This document shows, piece after piece, positions 1 to 5,955 of a stretch of 5,973 nucleotides of DNA; positions within the stretch are counted from its first letter, which is position 1, and each line of letters starts with the position of its first letter. The position numbers and the translations under genes are program-made. Origin of the DNA: Candidatus Pacearchaeota archaeon CG10_big_fil_rev_8_21_14_0_10_32_14 (GTDB lineage: Archaea; Nanobdellota; Nanobdellia; Pacearchaeales; GW2011-AR1); contig PFCY01000095.1 in the NCBI GenBank assembly GCA_002763085.1, positions 1-5,973 of the forward strand. Direction: 5' to 3'. The notes under the pieces were generated by a model. It saw nothing but the letters and a program-made list of their open reading frames with translations. It did no database searches and had not been told where the DNA came from.

Positions 1-240
1 TGATAGGTAATTTTTTGTCGCAAATTCTCAACTCCCATCCACTTCTTGATAGAGATAAAAATTTGCCAAGATGTAAATGCTCGGCTTTGCAGATTAATGC
101 TCACAAATTATGCGACACGGAGAACTAGAATTTTGTTCGAACGAAAAAATTAATCCAAAATTTTTTAATAATGTTTTTTTATAGAAGATGTTGATAATCT
201 TGAAACATATGCGATAAAACTTAATCCAATACAATCGTAA
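1..240. other. Non-coding left flank, no firm feature
   Basis: I see no convincing gene here. Frame 3 stays open from the left edge to a TAG at 126-128 and contains the string LDRDKN, which resembles the C-terminal DRDxN motif of TnpB-type transposase-associated nucleases. The residues around it do not form the usual zinc-finger Cys pairs, so at best this is a decayed remnant. The rest is very AT-rich, with an 8-bp palindrome GTTCGAAC at 135-142 and a repeated TTAATCCAA (150-158 and 221-229), both short enough to be chance. No tRNA fold was found around the GTTCGAAC. Confidence 0.5.
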
Positions 241-245
241 GGATA

Positions 246-265
246 CCTCGTCCTTTAGGACGAGG
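246..265. repeat. Perfect 8-bp hairpin with 4-nt loop
   Basis: CCTCGTCC (246-253) pairs perfectly with GGACGAGG (258-265) around the loop TTTA. It is GC-rich in an AT-rich stretch. Read on the plus strand, the hairpin followed by AGGACCTCACC resembles the right-end hairpin of IS200/IS605 elements and the 3' end of TnpB omega RNAs. Read on the minus strand, it is the distal hairpin of the inverted element shared with the right end of the window. The structure is seen directly; its function is inferred. Confidence 0.75.
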
Positions 266-334
266 AGGACCTCACCAGATTTTATTCGAATTTCCTATAG
301 TTAGTGAAAACCAAAGGATGTGACTCGCGCCGTA
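246..334 (-). repeat. Left copy of inverted non-coding element
   Basis: Read on the minus strand (away from the gene cluster) this contains, in order, GGCG, three variable bases, GTCACATCC (324 to 316), TTTGGTTTTC (315 to 306), GGTGA (276 to 272), six variable bases and a CCTC..GAGG hairpin (265 to 246). The same blocks occur on the plus strand at 5833-5919. The distance from the first base of GTCACATCC to the first base of the hairpin is 59 nt in both copies. A TATA-like TTTATATA lies on the minus strand about 25 nt before GTCACATCC, so an outward transcript is possible. It could be a small RNA gene or a mobile-element end; direction and function are inference. Confidence 0.6.
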
Positions 335-345
335 TTAACGAAACA

Positions 346-353
346 TATATAAA
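346..353 (+). promoter_or_regulatory. TATA box for the 392 membrane-protein gene
   Basis: TATATAAA lies where an archaeal TATA box would place the transcription start at about 373-377. That gives a leader of about 15-19 nt containing the ribosome binding site GAGGTG at 381-386, five bases before the ATG at 392. The motif is close to palindromic and could also fire leftward into the inverted element. Confidence 0.55.
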
Positions 354-391
354 TTAATTCTCATTGTTTAGTACATGATTGAGGTGCATGA

Positions 392-934
392 ATGATATTT
401 TTACAATCTTATCCTGTAGGTGGAAATATTGGAGATATTCTTAATTCTTGGGCTGCCGCAGGTTTTTTTAGTTATCTCTTGCCGTTTTTGTTGATTTTCG
501 CGATGGTGTTTGGTATTTTGAGTACGATGAATATTTTCAAAGGAAATAGAAGTGTCGATGCTATTGTTGCATTGGTTGTTGGACTTATGGCTCTTCAATT
601 TGATCTTGTCCCCCGATTTTTTGCAGAAGTATTTCCAAGAATGGCTGTTGCGTTATCTATTATCCTCGTGCTTTTAATACTTGCAGGTTTTTTTGTTGAT
701 CCTACAAAAAGCTGGATAATGTATACTCTTTTGGGAATCGGAGCAATTTCTGCAGTAATCGTTTTAATAAAAACAGCTGGAAGTTTGGGATGGGAAAGTG
801 GATATTGGTGGACGTATAATTGGCCGGTTGTTGCAGGAGCAGTTTTACTTATAGTAATCGTTGGAATAATTGTCGGAAGTGGAAGACCACATACCTCAAG
901 TGGGTATGGTCTAACGGAATTTAGAAAACCCTAA
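392..934 (+). CDS. Small multi-pass membrane protein, unknown function
   Basis: A protein of 180 residues that I do not recognise as a named family. Hydrophobic segments lie at about 26-48, 83-102, 108-127 and 142-163, with a further weaker one at 54-70, so it should span the membrane four or five times. The N-terminus (MIFLQSYPVGG) is short and polar with no cleavable signal peptide. Charged residues cluster in the loop around 73-83 and at the C-terminal tail (GRPHTSS...EFRKP), which is probably cytoplasmic. The start is supported by GAGGTG five bases upstream and by the TATA box. It is too small and lacks the long cytoplasmic domain expected of a FlaJ/TadC platform protein. It ends 3 nt from the stop of the opposite-strand coiled-coil gene. 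Membership of the same machine as the secretion ATPase is inferred from proximity only. Confidence 0.8.
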   Translation: MIFLQSYPVGGNIGDILNSWAAAGFFSYLLPFLLIFAMVFGILSTMNIFKGNRSVDAIVALVVGLMALQFDLVPRFFAEVFPRMAVALSIILVLLILAGFFVDPTKSWIMYTLLGIGAISAVIVLIKTAGSLGWESGYWWTYNWPVVAGAVLLIVIVGIIVGSGRPHTSSGYGLTEFRKP

Positions 935-937
935 AAA

Positions 938-1711
938 TTATTTATTTTTTCTTAATTTATCAGAAGCGAGTTTATCCGTCAATGGATCTATAACTTTTGA
1001 AAATGAATCCTGCATCATCTCCATCTCTTTTCTTATTGAATTTAAGTTCTGTCCGTATGAGCCAACTCTTTCTAGTATCAATATCTGAAGATTATCTATA
1101 ATTGATTCTATTTTTCTTAATCTTTCTTCCATATTTTCAACCTGAGCTTCCATCACCTGTTTAAATTCGTCCATATAATTTATTTTATCTTTTATTTGAA
1201 GGAGCTTGTCCTCTATTATCTGTTCAGCAATATCCATCATTCCGTTGCTGTCATAATTACCTACATTATAATTTGGATCGTAACTATATTGAGAATTGTC
1301 GTAACTTGCCTGATTAAATTCGGATGGAGCATATTGATCGTATCCTTGAAGCTGTTCTTGGGGCGGTGCATATGATTGAGTTTCCATCGGCATTGGCGCA
1401 TATGAGTCGTAAACCGGGCTTGTCTGTGAATTCTGTTCTTCTTGAGTCAATGAATACTCTTCACTTTCCGCTTCTTGCATTTTTGATTTATAGTTTCCTT
1501 TTGCTGTAGACCTTCCCGTATAAGCGGGGTGAGGAGGATAATCTTCATCATTATCTCCTTGAATATCCACAACTGCAGACTTTATTTGCGCTTGATTTAG
1601 CGCATCTCCAATCTCTTTTGGAGAGACTCCATTCTTGGAGAGAGCTTGAATTATCTGTTCATCTCCAATCCCCTGCGATTTCATAGATATAACTTGATCA
1701 AGAGCTCCCAT
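938..1711 (-). CDS. Coiled-coil protein with helical N-terminus and Tyr/Gln/Pro-rich linker
   Basis: A soluble protein of 257 residues in three parts. Residues 1-48 form a compact two- or three-helix unit with the pattern GIGDEQIIQALSKNGVSPKE then ALNQAQIK, like a UBA-style helical bundle that I associate with small archaeal proteins. Residues 50-155 are low complexity, rich in Tyr, Gln, Pro, Asn and Ser, with three YAP motifs at 104-106, 114-116 and 127-129, and are likely disordered. Residues 159-247 are heptad-like, charged and strongly helical. No signal peptide or membrane segment is present. The ATG is one base after the stop of the upstream gene 1713-2063, so the two are cotranscribed and probably translationally coupled; no strong Shine-Dalgarno is seen. 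The C-terminal coiled coil suggests a scaffold or a role like that of archaellum FlaC/D/E, but that is inference. Confidence 0.8.
   Translation of the reverse strand: MGALDQVISMKSQGIGDEQIIQALSKNGVSPKEIGDALNQAQIKSAVVDIQGDNDEDYPPHPAYTGRSTAKGNYKSKMQEAESEEYSLTQEEQNSQTSPVYDSYAPMPMETQSYAPPQEQLQGYDQYAPSEFNQASYDNSQYSYDPNYNVGNYDSNGMMDIAEQIIEDKLLQIKDKINYMDEFKQVMEAQVENMEERLRKIESIIDNLQILILERVGSYGQNLNSIRKEMEMMQDSFSKVIDPLTDKLASDKLRKNK
941..950 (+). terminator. T-rich tract ending the 392 gene transcript
   Basis: TTTATTTTTT follows the stop codon at 932-934 by a few bases, without a preceding stem, which is the usual archaeal oligo-T terminator form. It lies inside the 3' end of the opposite-strand gene. 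On the minus strand, a run of five T (complement of 933-937) just beyond the 938 stop could serve that gene in the same way. Confidence 0.4.
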
Positions 1712-1712
1712 T

Positions 1713-2063
1713 TTATTCTTTATGATTAATTTGTTTTAATTCAGATTTTTTCACAAATTCCAATGGTTGAAACATTTTTGCCTGTTTTGCCAATATTGCA
1801 ACATCTTCTTTTCTTGCAAATGATGAAAATTCCTTCGATGCTATTTCAAGAAAAGCGCTTATTCTTTTCATCTCTTGTTTTAATTTTTCCAGATCTTTTT
1901 TCATATTCATGAATTCATTATTATAATTATCTCTCATCTCTATTATATTTTTGCCAAGTAATAATGTCCTTTCATTTATTATCCTTGATCTTTCTTCTAT
2001 GTCCCTAACTTTTATAGCTATATCTCCCAGTGGATTAGAATAATATGATGCCTCTTCTTCCAT
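1713..2063 (-). CDS. Short coiled-coil protein, unknown function
   Basis: A protein of 116 residues, mostly alpha-helical. Residues 15-78 show heptad-like spacing of Ile/Leu/Met between charged residues (KVRDIEERSRIINERTLLL, then KKDLEKLKQEMKRISAFL), predicting a long coiled coil. A second helical part at 80-105 (ARKEDVAILAKQAKMF) is less charged. There is no membrane segment. It is the first gene of the minus-strand pair, and its stop is one base from the next start. No Shine-Dalgarno precedes the ATG; a TATA-like AAATTTAAA centred near 2088 (minus strand) would put the transcript start at or near the ATG, giving a leaderless mRNA. I do not recognise the family. Its pairing with the larger coiled-coil protein suggests that the two products interact. 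Confidence 0.75.
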   Translation of the reverse strand: MEEEASYYSNPLGDIAIKVRDIEERSRIINERTLLLGKNIIEMRDNYNNEFMNMKKDLEKLKQEMKRISAFLEIASKEFSSFARKEDVAILAKQAKMFQPLEFVKKSELKQINHKE

Positions 2064-2084
2064 AAATCATCGAAGTAATTTGGG

Positions 2085-2090
2085 TTTAAA
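2085..2090 (-). promoter_or_regulatory. Candidate TATA element for the minus-strand pair
   Basis: TTTAAA within AAATTTAAA on the minus strand is centred about 25 nt before the ATG at 2063, the distance expected for a leaderless archaeal transcript. The competing candidate is the palindromic TATATA at 2133-2139, which would give a leader of roughly 45-50 nt without a Shine-Dalgarno. Confidence 0.35.
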
Positions 2091-2127
2091 TTTCTTTTTG
2101 ATTGACAATTTTTTAATCTCCTAAAAG

Positions 2128-2168
2128 AAAAAGTATATAAATCAAAAGATATACCTAAAAAGTATATA
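2128..2168 (+). promoter_or_regulatory. Promoter with 12-bp direct repeat before the RHH gene
   Basis: AAAAAGTATATA occurs at 2128-2139 and again at 2157-2168, 29 bp apart. The first copy contains the TATA box GTATATAAAT (about 2133-2142), which would start transcription near 2162-2165, roughly 10 nt before the ATG at 2174. The second copy therefore overlaps the predicted start site. Two equal repeats at a TATA box and start site, directly in front of a ribbon-helix-helix gene, fit an autoregulatory operator. The repeats are seen directly; regulator binding is inferred, and the AT-rich composition lowers the weight of the match. Confidence 0.5.
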
Positions 2169-2173
2169 TTAAA

Positions 2174-2359
2174 ATGTCAAGAGGTAACCCAAAGGTATCT
2201 AATAAGATAAAGAACAAGATACCTATAACTTTTAATGATATACAACTCAAACTTATAGAGGAACATATGGGGATATTAGGCAATACAAGAGCCGAGGTAA
2301 TTAGAAATATCGTCATAAATTGGCTTTTAACTAAGAAGGGGGAGAAAAATGATCAATAA
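2174..2359 (+). CDS. Ribbon-helix-helix DNA-binding regulator (CopG/Arc-like)
   Basis: A protein of 61 residues with the layout of the RHH (MetJ/Arc/CopG) fold. A basic N-terminal arm (1-14) is followed by a beta-strand KIPITFND at about 15-22, helix A at 22-35 (IQLKLIEEHMGIL), the turn GNT, and helix B at 38-54 beginning TRAEVIRNIV, which matches the usual G-x-[ST]-R-[AS]-E-[VL]-[IL]-R pattern. Such proteins bind DNA as dimers through the paired strands. The start is the first ATG after the promoter, with almost no leader and no clear Shine-Dalgarno. It overlaps the next gene by 11 nt, so it is the first cistron of the operon with the Ig-like protein and the secretion ATPase. It probably represses or tunes its own operon and perhaps the divergent pair. 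Confidence 0.85.
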   Translation: MSRGNPKVSNKIKNKIPITFNDIQLKLIEEHMGILGNTRAEVIRNIVINWLLTKKGEKNDQ

Positions 2360-2735
2360 AAAATATATTATCTTAATAGGAATCTCATTATCTTTATTTT
2401 TTATTAATTTAGTTTCATCACAATCAATCATTGGTGTTTCGCCCGGAGAGTTATATTATAAAGATGTCTTGAGAGGAGGATATGCAGAAAAATCAGTATT
2501 AGTTATTGCAAATTCAGAAGAACCCGTGGATATAGAAATTGAAGGTCTGGGAGCTATGAAGAGTTGGTTTAATTATACAAAGAAATTTACGCTGGATGAC
2601 GGGAAAAATTTTCAATTAGTTATTTCAGTAAGCCCTCCTCCAGATATTCCTAATGGAAATTATACTGGATTTGTAAGGGTAAACACTATTTCAAGAGACA
2701 AATATCTGGAGAAGGGAATGCCATGGGAATTATAA
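2349..2735 (+). CDS. Secreted Ig-like protein, N-terminal part (frameshift-split gene)
   Basis: Residues 1-24 form a Sec signal peptide: KK at 4-5, a hydrophobic core at 6-22, and a likely cut after VSS before Gln25. Residues 26-112 have the beta-sandwich pattern of Ig-like surface domains: IIGVSPGELYYKDVLRGG, then SVLVIANSEEPVDIEI, then FQLVISVSPPPDIPNGNYTG. Possible N-glycosylation sites are N75 (NYT) and N104 (NYT). After about residue 112 the frame gives KYLEKGMPWEL and stops, whereas the other frame reads ISGEGNAMGIIKGVLDVF and continues smoothly into the next entry, so the tail looks like a frameshift artefact or lesion. The start is supported by GGGGGAG at 2338-2344, and it overlaps the regulator gene by 11 nt. 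The protein should be exported and, with its other part, be membrane-anchored. Confidence 0.75.
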   Translation: MINKKYIILIGISLSLFFINLVSSQSIIGVSPGELYYKDVLRGGYAEKSVLVIANSEEPVDIEIEGLGAMKSWFNYTKKFTLDDGKNFQLVISVSPPPDIPNGNYTGFVRVNTISRDKYLEKGMPWEL

Positions 2736-3508
2736 AAGGTGTTTTGGACGTGTTTGTAACAGTTGAAATTACAGATCTCGAGGTGGTTAAATGTTCTATT
2801 AAAGAGTGGAATGCGTATTCTTCTGAGAAAGGGGAGGATATAGTATTTGATATTTTATATCATAATGATGGAAATGTAAGATTAAAACCTAAAATGGAAG
2901 CGAGGATATGGGATCAAGAACAAATCTCTCAAATTTTGTCCAAGGAATTCGTAGAAAATGATATTCTTCCAACAAAAGAGCAAAGATTGAGATTTTATCT
3001 CCCTACAAATGACCTTGAGATAAATCAATATTTTGCAGATTTAAATTTTCCAGATTGCTTTGCATCTTCTGTAGTAACTTTTGATGTACTTGAACCTGGG
3101 ACTTTAAGGGCAAATGGAATTTTAAATAGAATATCGACTTTACCTTGGAGTTATGCTGGCGATACCGTTTTAATAACGGCAAATTTCCAAAATGTTGGAG
3201 AGAAAGGTGTCGATTCCCAGTTTAAAGGAAGGATCACTAAAGATAATAAAATAATTCAGATCCTTGAAAGTGAAAAACTTGAAACTCTCAAAGGAGATAC
3301 CACTAATTTTACCTTTTATTTCACTCCGAAAAATAAAGGGAAATATGTGATCAGTGGAAGGGTATTTTATGATAAAAAAAGGACATTTGAATCCAGCACG
3401 ACTATAAATATCCTTTCGAAGAAGTTTGATATGTCAAGCGCAATGTGGATAATTTATCTTATTTTGATGATTTTGGTTTTATTATTATTAATAAGGAGGT
3501 TGGAATAA
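2723..3508 (+). CDS. Ig-like protein, C-terminal part with membrane anchor (same split gene)
   Basis: As drawn from its first ATG this is 261 residues. It begins in the middle of a beta-strand pattern (GVLDVFVTVEITDLEVV), without a signal peptide. Two further beta-rich Ig/CARDB-like units follow, at about 15-123 and 128-231. A membrane helix at 241-257 ends in IRRLE, a positively charged stop-transfer, giving an outside-facing ectodomain with its C-terminus in the cytoplasm. Such topology needs the signal peptide of the upstream frame, so the two pieces are most simply one protein of about 385 residues. The reading frame is open upstream from 2654. An alternative is translational restart: GGAGAAGGG at 2708-2716 sits six bases before the ATG at 2723, and the two frames overlap by 13 nt. 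The ATPase gene follows after 8 nt. Confidence 0.75.
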   Translation: MGIIKGVLDVFVTVEITDLEVVKCSIKEWNAYSSEKGEDIVFDILYHNDGNVRLKPKMEARIWDQEQISQILSKEFVENDILPTKEQRLRFYLPTNDLEINQYFADLNFPDCFASSVVTFDVLEPGTLRANGILNRISTLPWSYAGDTVLITANFQNVGEKGVDSQFKGRITKDNKIIQILESEKLETLKGDTTNFTFYFTPKNKGKYVISGRVFYDKKRTFESSTTINILSKKFDMSSAMWIIYLILMILVLLLLIRRLE

Positions 3509-3516
3509 ATTAGATT

Positions 3517-5805
3517 ATGGAATTTAAAGAAGGGACACCGCTTTATGCGAATGAAGTTGTTAGGGAAGGGGGCGAGGATATTTTATATTTTAATTTTATA
3601 GGGGCGCCATTTGTGCCTGATCTTGTTTCGGATGGAAGGATAATGGAGATGGTAATCGATGCATTAATAGAAAATTCAAATGTTTCAAGGATCGTATTTG
3701 TCCAGCAGAAAAATTATCATTATGATTTTAAAGAAACATCATATTTAATTGAATTGGCGCAGTTATACACTTTTTTTATGAGACAGGAAAATATTTTGTC
3801 TCCAAATAAGTTAGCGTCGGTCGATCAGAGGACGACATCAAAAAGGTATAACGAATTGTTTTATATTTCTAATCTAGTTAAGAATGATCCGCTTCTCGCG
3901 TATTATGAACTTCAGAGAGTTTTAATCGAAACAAAGATAATGAGAGATAAGGTCAATTATCAAGAAAAAAATAATTATGTTCACTATATCTATTTACTAG
4001 AGAAAATTTTTGCTATGATCTCTGATACTAAACTGATAAAAGATCTTTTGCCGCAGACAAGTGAATATAATAAAGGAGATAGGGAAATATATTATCAAAT
4101 ATTTTCGAGTGATGTCACCCCAAATTATACTTTTACAAGACTTGAAGCACATCTTCCAAAAGACTCGAATATTATAGATCAGTATAAAATAAAAAATGGC
4201 GACTATGATGAAAGTGTTGTAACTATTTTTATGAAGGAAGATGAAGCGAAGATGAGGTATCATATAATCCCTCCAGAATATTCATTGAGTGAAGAACATA
4301 ATTTACTTCTTAATTTGGCAAAGGGCGTTTTAGTTGAACATCAGCCTCGTGCAGAAGAGTTTACTGATACGCAAAGGACACGTCAAGTTTTTTTCAATAT
4401 CTCAAGAGATCTTGTGAGAGATTTAGCTTATTCAAAAAATATTAATCTTAATTTCAATGAATTAAATAAACTTGCGACAATCTTAGTCAGACATACTGTT
4501 GGATTTGGATTAATAGAAGTCTTGCTTCAAGATAAAAATTTACAGGATGTTGTTCTTAATGCGCCTATTCCTCAAACGCCAATTTTTGTAAGGCATCAGG
4601 AATATGGAGAATGCAGTGTCAATATTCTGCCCTCTCAAGAAGATGTTGATTCGTGGGCAGCGAAGTTCAGGATGATTTCTGGCAGGCCACTTGATGAAGC
4701 GAATCCGATTCTTGATACTCAGCTTGAAATCGGAAATATGTCCGCGAGAATTGCGATAATTCAACAACCACTTTCTCCCGACGGACTTGCTTATGCAATC
4801 AGACGACATAGAGAGACGCCTTGGACTCTTCCACTTTTTATACAAAGCAAGATGATAACACCCTTTGCTGCGGGGCTTATGAGTTTTTTGATTGACGGAA
4901 ACAGAACATTGCTTGTTGCTGGAACAAGAAGCAGTGGGAAAACTTCTCTACTTGGAAGTTTAATGTTAGAGATAATCCCAAAATATAGAATCATAGTCCT
5001 TGAAGATACGTTAGAACTTCCGGTTGATGCAATGAGAAAATTAAAATATGATATTTTGAGAATGAAAGTGAGAAGCAGTTTACTTCATACAACGACGGAG
5101 ATTTCTGCTGATGAAGGAATCAGAACGTCCCTTCGTTTAGGAGATTCATCTTTAATTGTTGGAGAGGTTAGAAGTCTTGAAGCTAAAGCGCTATATGAAG
5201 CTATGAGAGTCGGGGCTCTTGCAAATGTTGTTGCAGGAACAATCCATGGCGCTTCACCATATGGAATTTTTGATAGAGTTGTAAATGATCTGGAAGTTCC
5301 AGCGACGAGTTTTAAAGCAACAGATATAATCATGGTCGCTAATCCAATAAAGAGTCCGGATGGTCTTCATTCATGGAAAAGAGTTTTACAAATCACTGAA
5401 GTCCGAAAGCATTGGAAAAATGATCCTGAAATTGAAAAAGGATTTGTTGATCTTATGAAATTCAATATTGAGAAAGATCAGCTTGAACCGAGCGACGATC
5501 TGATAAATGGAGACTCGGAAGTAATAAAGGCGATTGCGTCGAATGTGAAAGGTTGGGCTGGAAATTGGGATGCTATATATGATAATATTTTACTTAGAGG
5601 AAGAATTAAAGAAGAATTATTGAATGTTGCAATCAAAACAAAAAAATTAGATTTACTTGAAGCAGAATTTTCAACATTGAGCAACAACGCTTTTCATAGA
5701 ATCAGCGACGAAGTGCGAAAAGAAATTGGACTGCCTATGTCTGAAAGGGTTTTTCCAGAATGGCAGAAATGGTTAAATCAAAAAGTTAAGGGAAAAAGTT
5801 TATGA
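3517..5805 (+). CDS. Type II/IV secretion system ATPase (GspE/VirB11 superfamily, FlaI-like)
   Basis: A cytosolic hexameric ATPase that would power assembly of pilus-, archaellum- or secretion-type machines. The C-terminal domain is complete: an Arg-rich AIRRHRETPWTL at about 427-438, Walker A GTRSSGKT at 469-476 (K475, T476), Asp box IVLEDTLELP at 493-502, Walker B LIVGEVR at 546-552 (E550), and His box TIHG at 575-578. The N-terminal half of the core is also recognisable, for example YHIIPPEY near 248-254, the VLNAPIPQTPIFVRHQEYG segment near 346-364, and GRPLDEANPILD near 389-400. Residues 1 to about 245 are an extra domain of unknown role, which makes the protein (762 residues) longer than typical FlaI (about 500-570). 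The start is forced by a TAG at 3511; a GGAGGT at 3495-3500 is unusually far away (16 nt), so coupling to the upstream gene is likely. No platform protein follows in the window. The exact subfamily is unsure. Confidence 0.92.
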   Translation: MEFKEGTPLYANEVVREGGEDILYFNFIGAPFVPDLVSDGRIMEMVIDALIENSNVSRIVFVQQKNYHYDFKETSYLIELAQLYTFFMRQENILSPNKLASVDQRTTSKRYNELFYISNLVKNDPLLAYYELQRVLIETKIMRDKVNYQEKNNYVHYIYLLEKIFAMISDTKLIKDLLPQTSEYNKGDREIYYQIFSSDVTPNYTFTRLEAHLPKDSNIIDQYKIKNGDYDESVVTIFMKEDEAKMRYHIIPPEYSLSEEHNLLLNLAKGVLVEHQPRAEEFTDTQRTRQVFFNISRDLVRDLAYSKNINLNFNELNKLATILVRHTVGFGLIEVLLQDKNLQDVVLNAPIPQTPIFVRHQEYGECSVNILPSQEDVDSWAAKFRMISGRPLDEANPILDTQLEIGNMSARIAIIQQPLSPDGLAYAIRRHRETPWTLPLFIQSKMITPFAAGLMSFLIDGNRTLLVAGTRSSGKTSLLGSLMLEIIPKYRIIVLEDTLELPVDAMRKLKYDILRMKVRSSLLHTTTEISADEGIRTSLRLGDSSLIVGEVRSLEAKALYEAMRVGALANVVAGTIHGASPYGIFDRVVNDLEVPATSFKATDIIMVANPIKSPDGLHSWKRVLQITEVRKHWKNDPEIEKGFVDLMKFNIEKDQLEPSDDLINGDSEVIKAIASNVKGWAGNWDAIYDNILLRGRIKEELLNVAIKTKKLDLLEAEFSTLSNNAFHRISDEVRKEIGLPMSERVFPEWQKWLNQKVKGKSL

Positions 5806-5832
5806 GATAAAACTTTTAGCGATTCAATTTAA

Positions 5833-5919
5833 GGCGTTGGTCACATCCTACTTTTCATTGTTTATTTTGGTTTTCAAATTCTCACTCGGTGATGGGTGCC
5901 TCTACCTTCGAGGTTGAGG
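5833..5919 (+). repeat. Right copy of inverted non-coding element
   Basis: It starts 28 nt after the ATPase stop. It contains GGCG (5833-5836), GTCACATCC (5840-5848), TTTGGTTTTC (5866-5875), GGTGA (5888-5892), a six-base variable spacer and a hairpin with arms at 5899-5906 and 5912-5919. The hairpin is CCTC, a T·T mismatch, ACC, loop, GGT, GAGG. Compared with the left copy, the second stem pair is T-A there and A-T here, a compensatory change, while CCTC/GAGG and CC/GG are kept. TCAC within GTCACATCC can pair with GTGA within GGTGA in both copies. T-rich runs at 5852-5874 may also end the ATPase operon transcript. Whether this is an RNA gene or a repeat end is not decided by the sequence alone. 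Confidence 0.6.
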
Positions 5920-5955
5920 GGGTAAAGCATTTATTTCTATAAAAAGATAAAACAA

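Noticed and set aside
135..142. GTTCGAAC as a possible tRNA T-loop
   Set aside because: No acceptor, D or anticodon arm can be formed around it; it is an isolated 8-bp palindrome in AT-rich DNA.
1324..1509. Plus-strand open frame inside the Tyr-rich coiled-coil gene
   Set aside because: Shadow of the minus-strand gene, with no ribosome binding site or promoter.
3997..5687. Several minus-strand open frames under the ATPase gene
   Set aside because: The plus-strand frame has full ATPase motifs; the opposite frames have no start signals and no recognisable protein pattern.
213..5815. GATAAAACTT at both 213-222 and 5806-5815 as a shared element
   Set aside because: It is in direct orientation, AT-rich and short, and does not keep its spacing to the inverted blocks; chance is likely.
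5806..5832. Promoter for an outward RNA after the ATPase gene
   Set aside because: Only a weak CTTTTAG lies at the right distance before GTCACATCC; not strong enough to annotate as a TATA box.
5833..5919. GGCGTTGGTCAC as the start of a 5S rRNA
   Set aside because: The conserved internal 5S segments do not follow, and the element is too short.
5881..5920. GGTGATGG near 5888 as box C of a C/D guide RNA
   Set aside because: No CTGA box D at a suitable distance, and the left copy has GGTGAGG, which does not fit box C.
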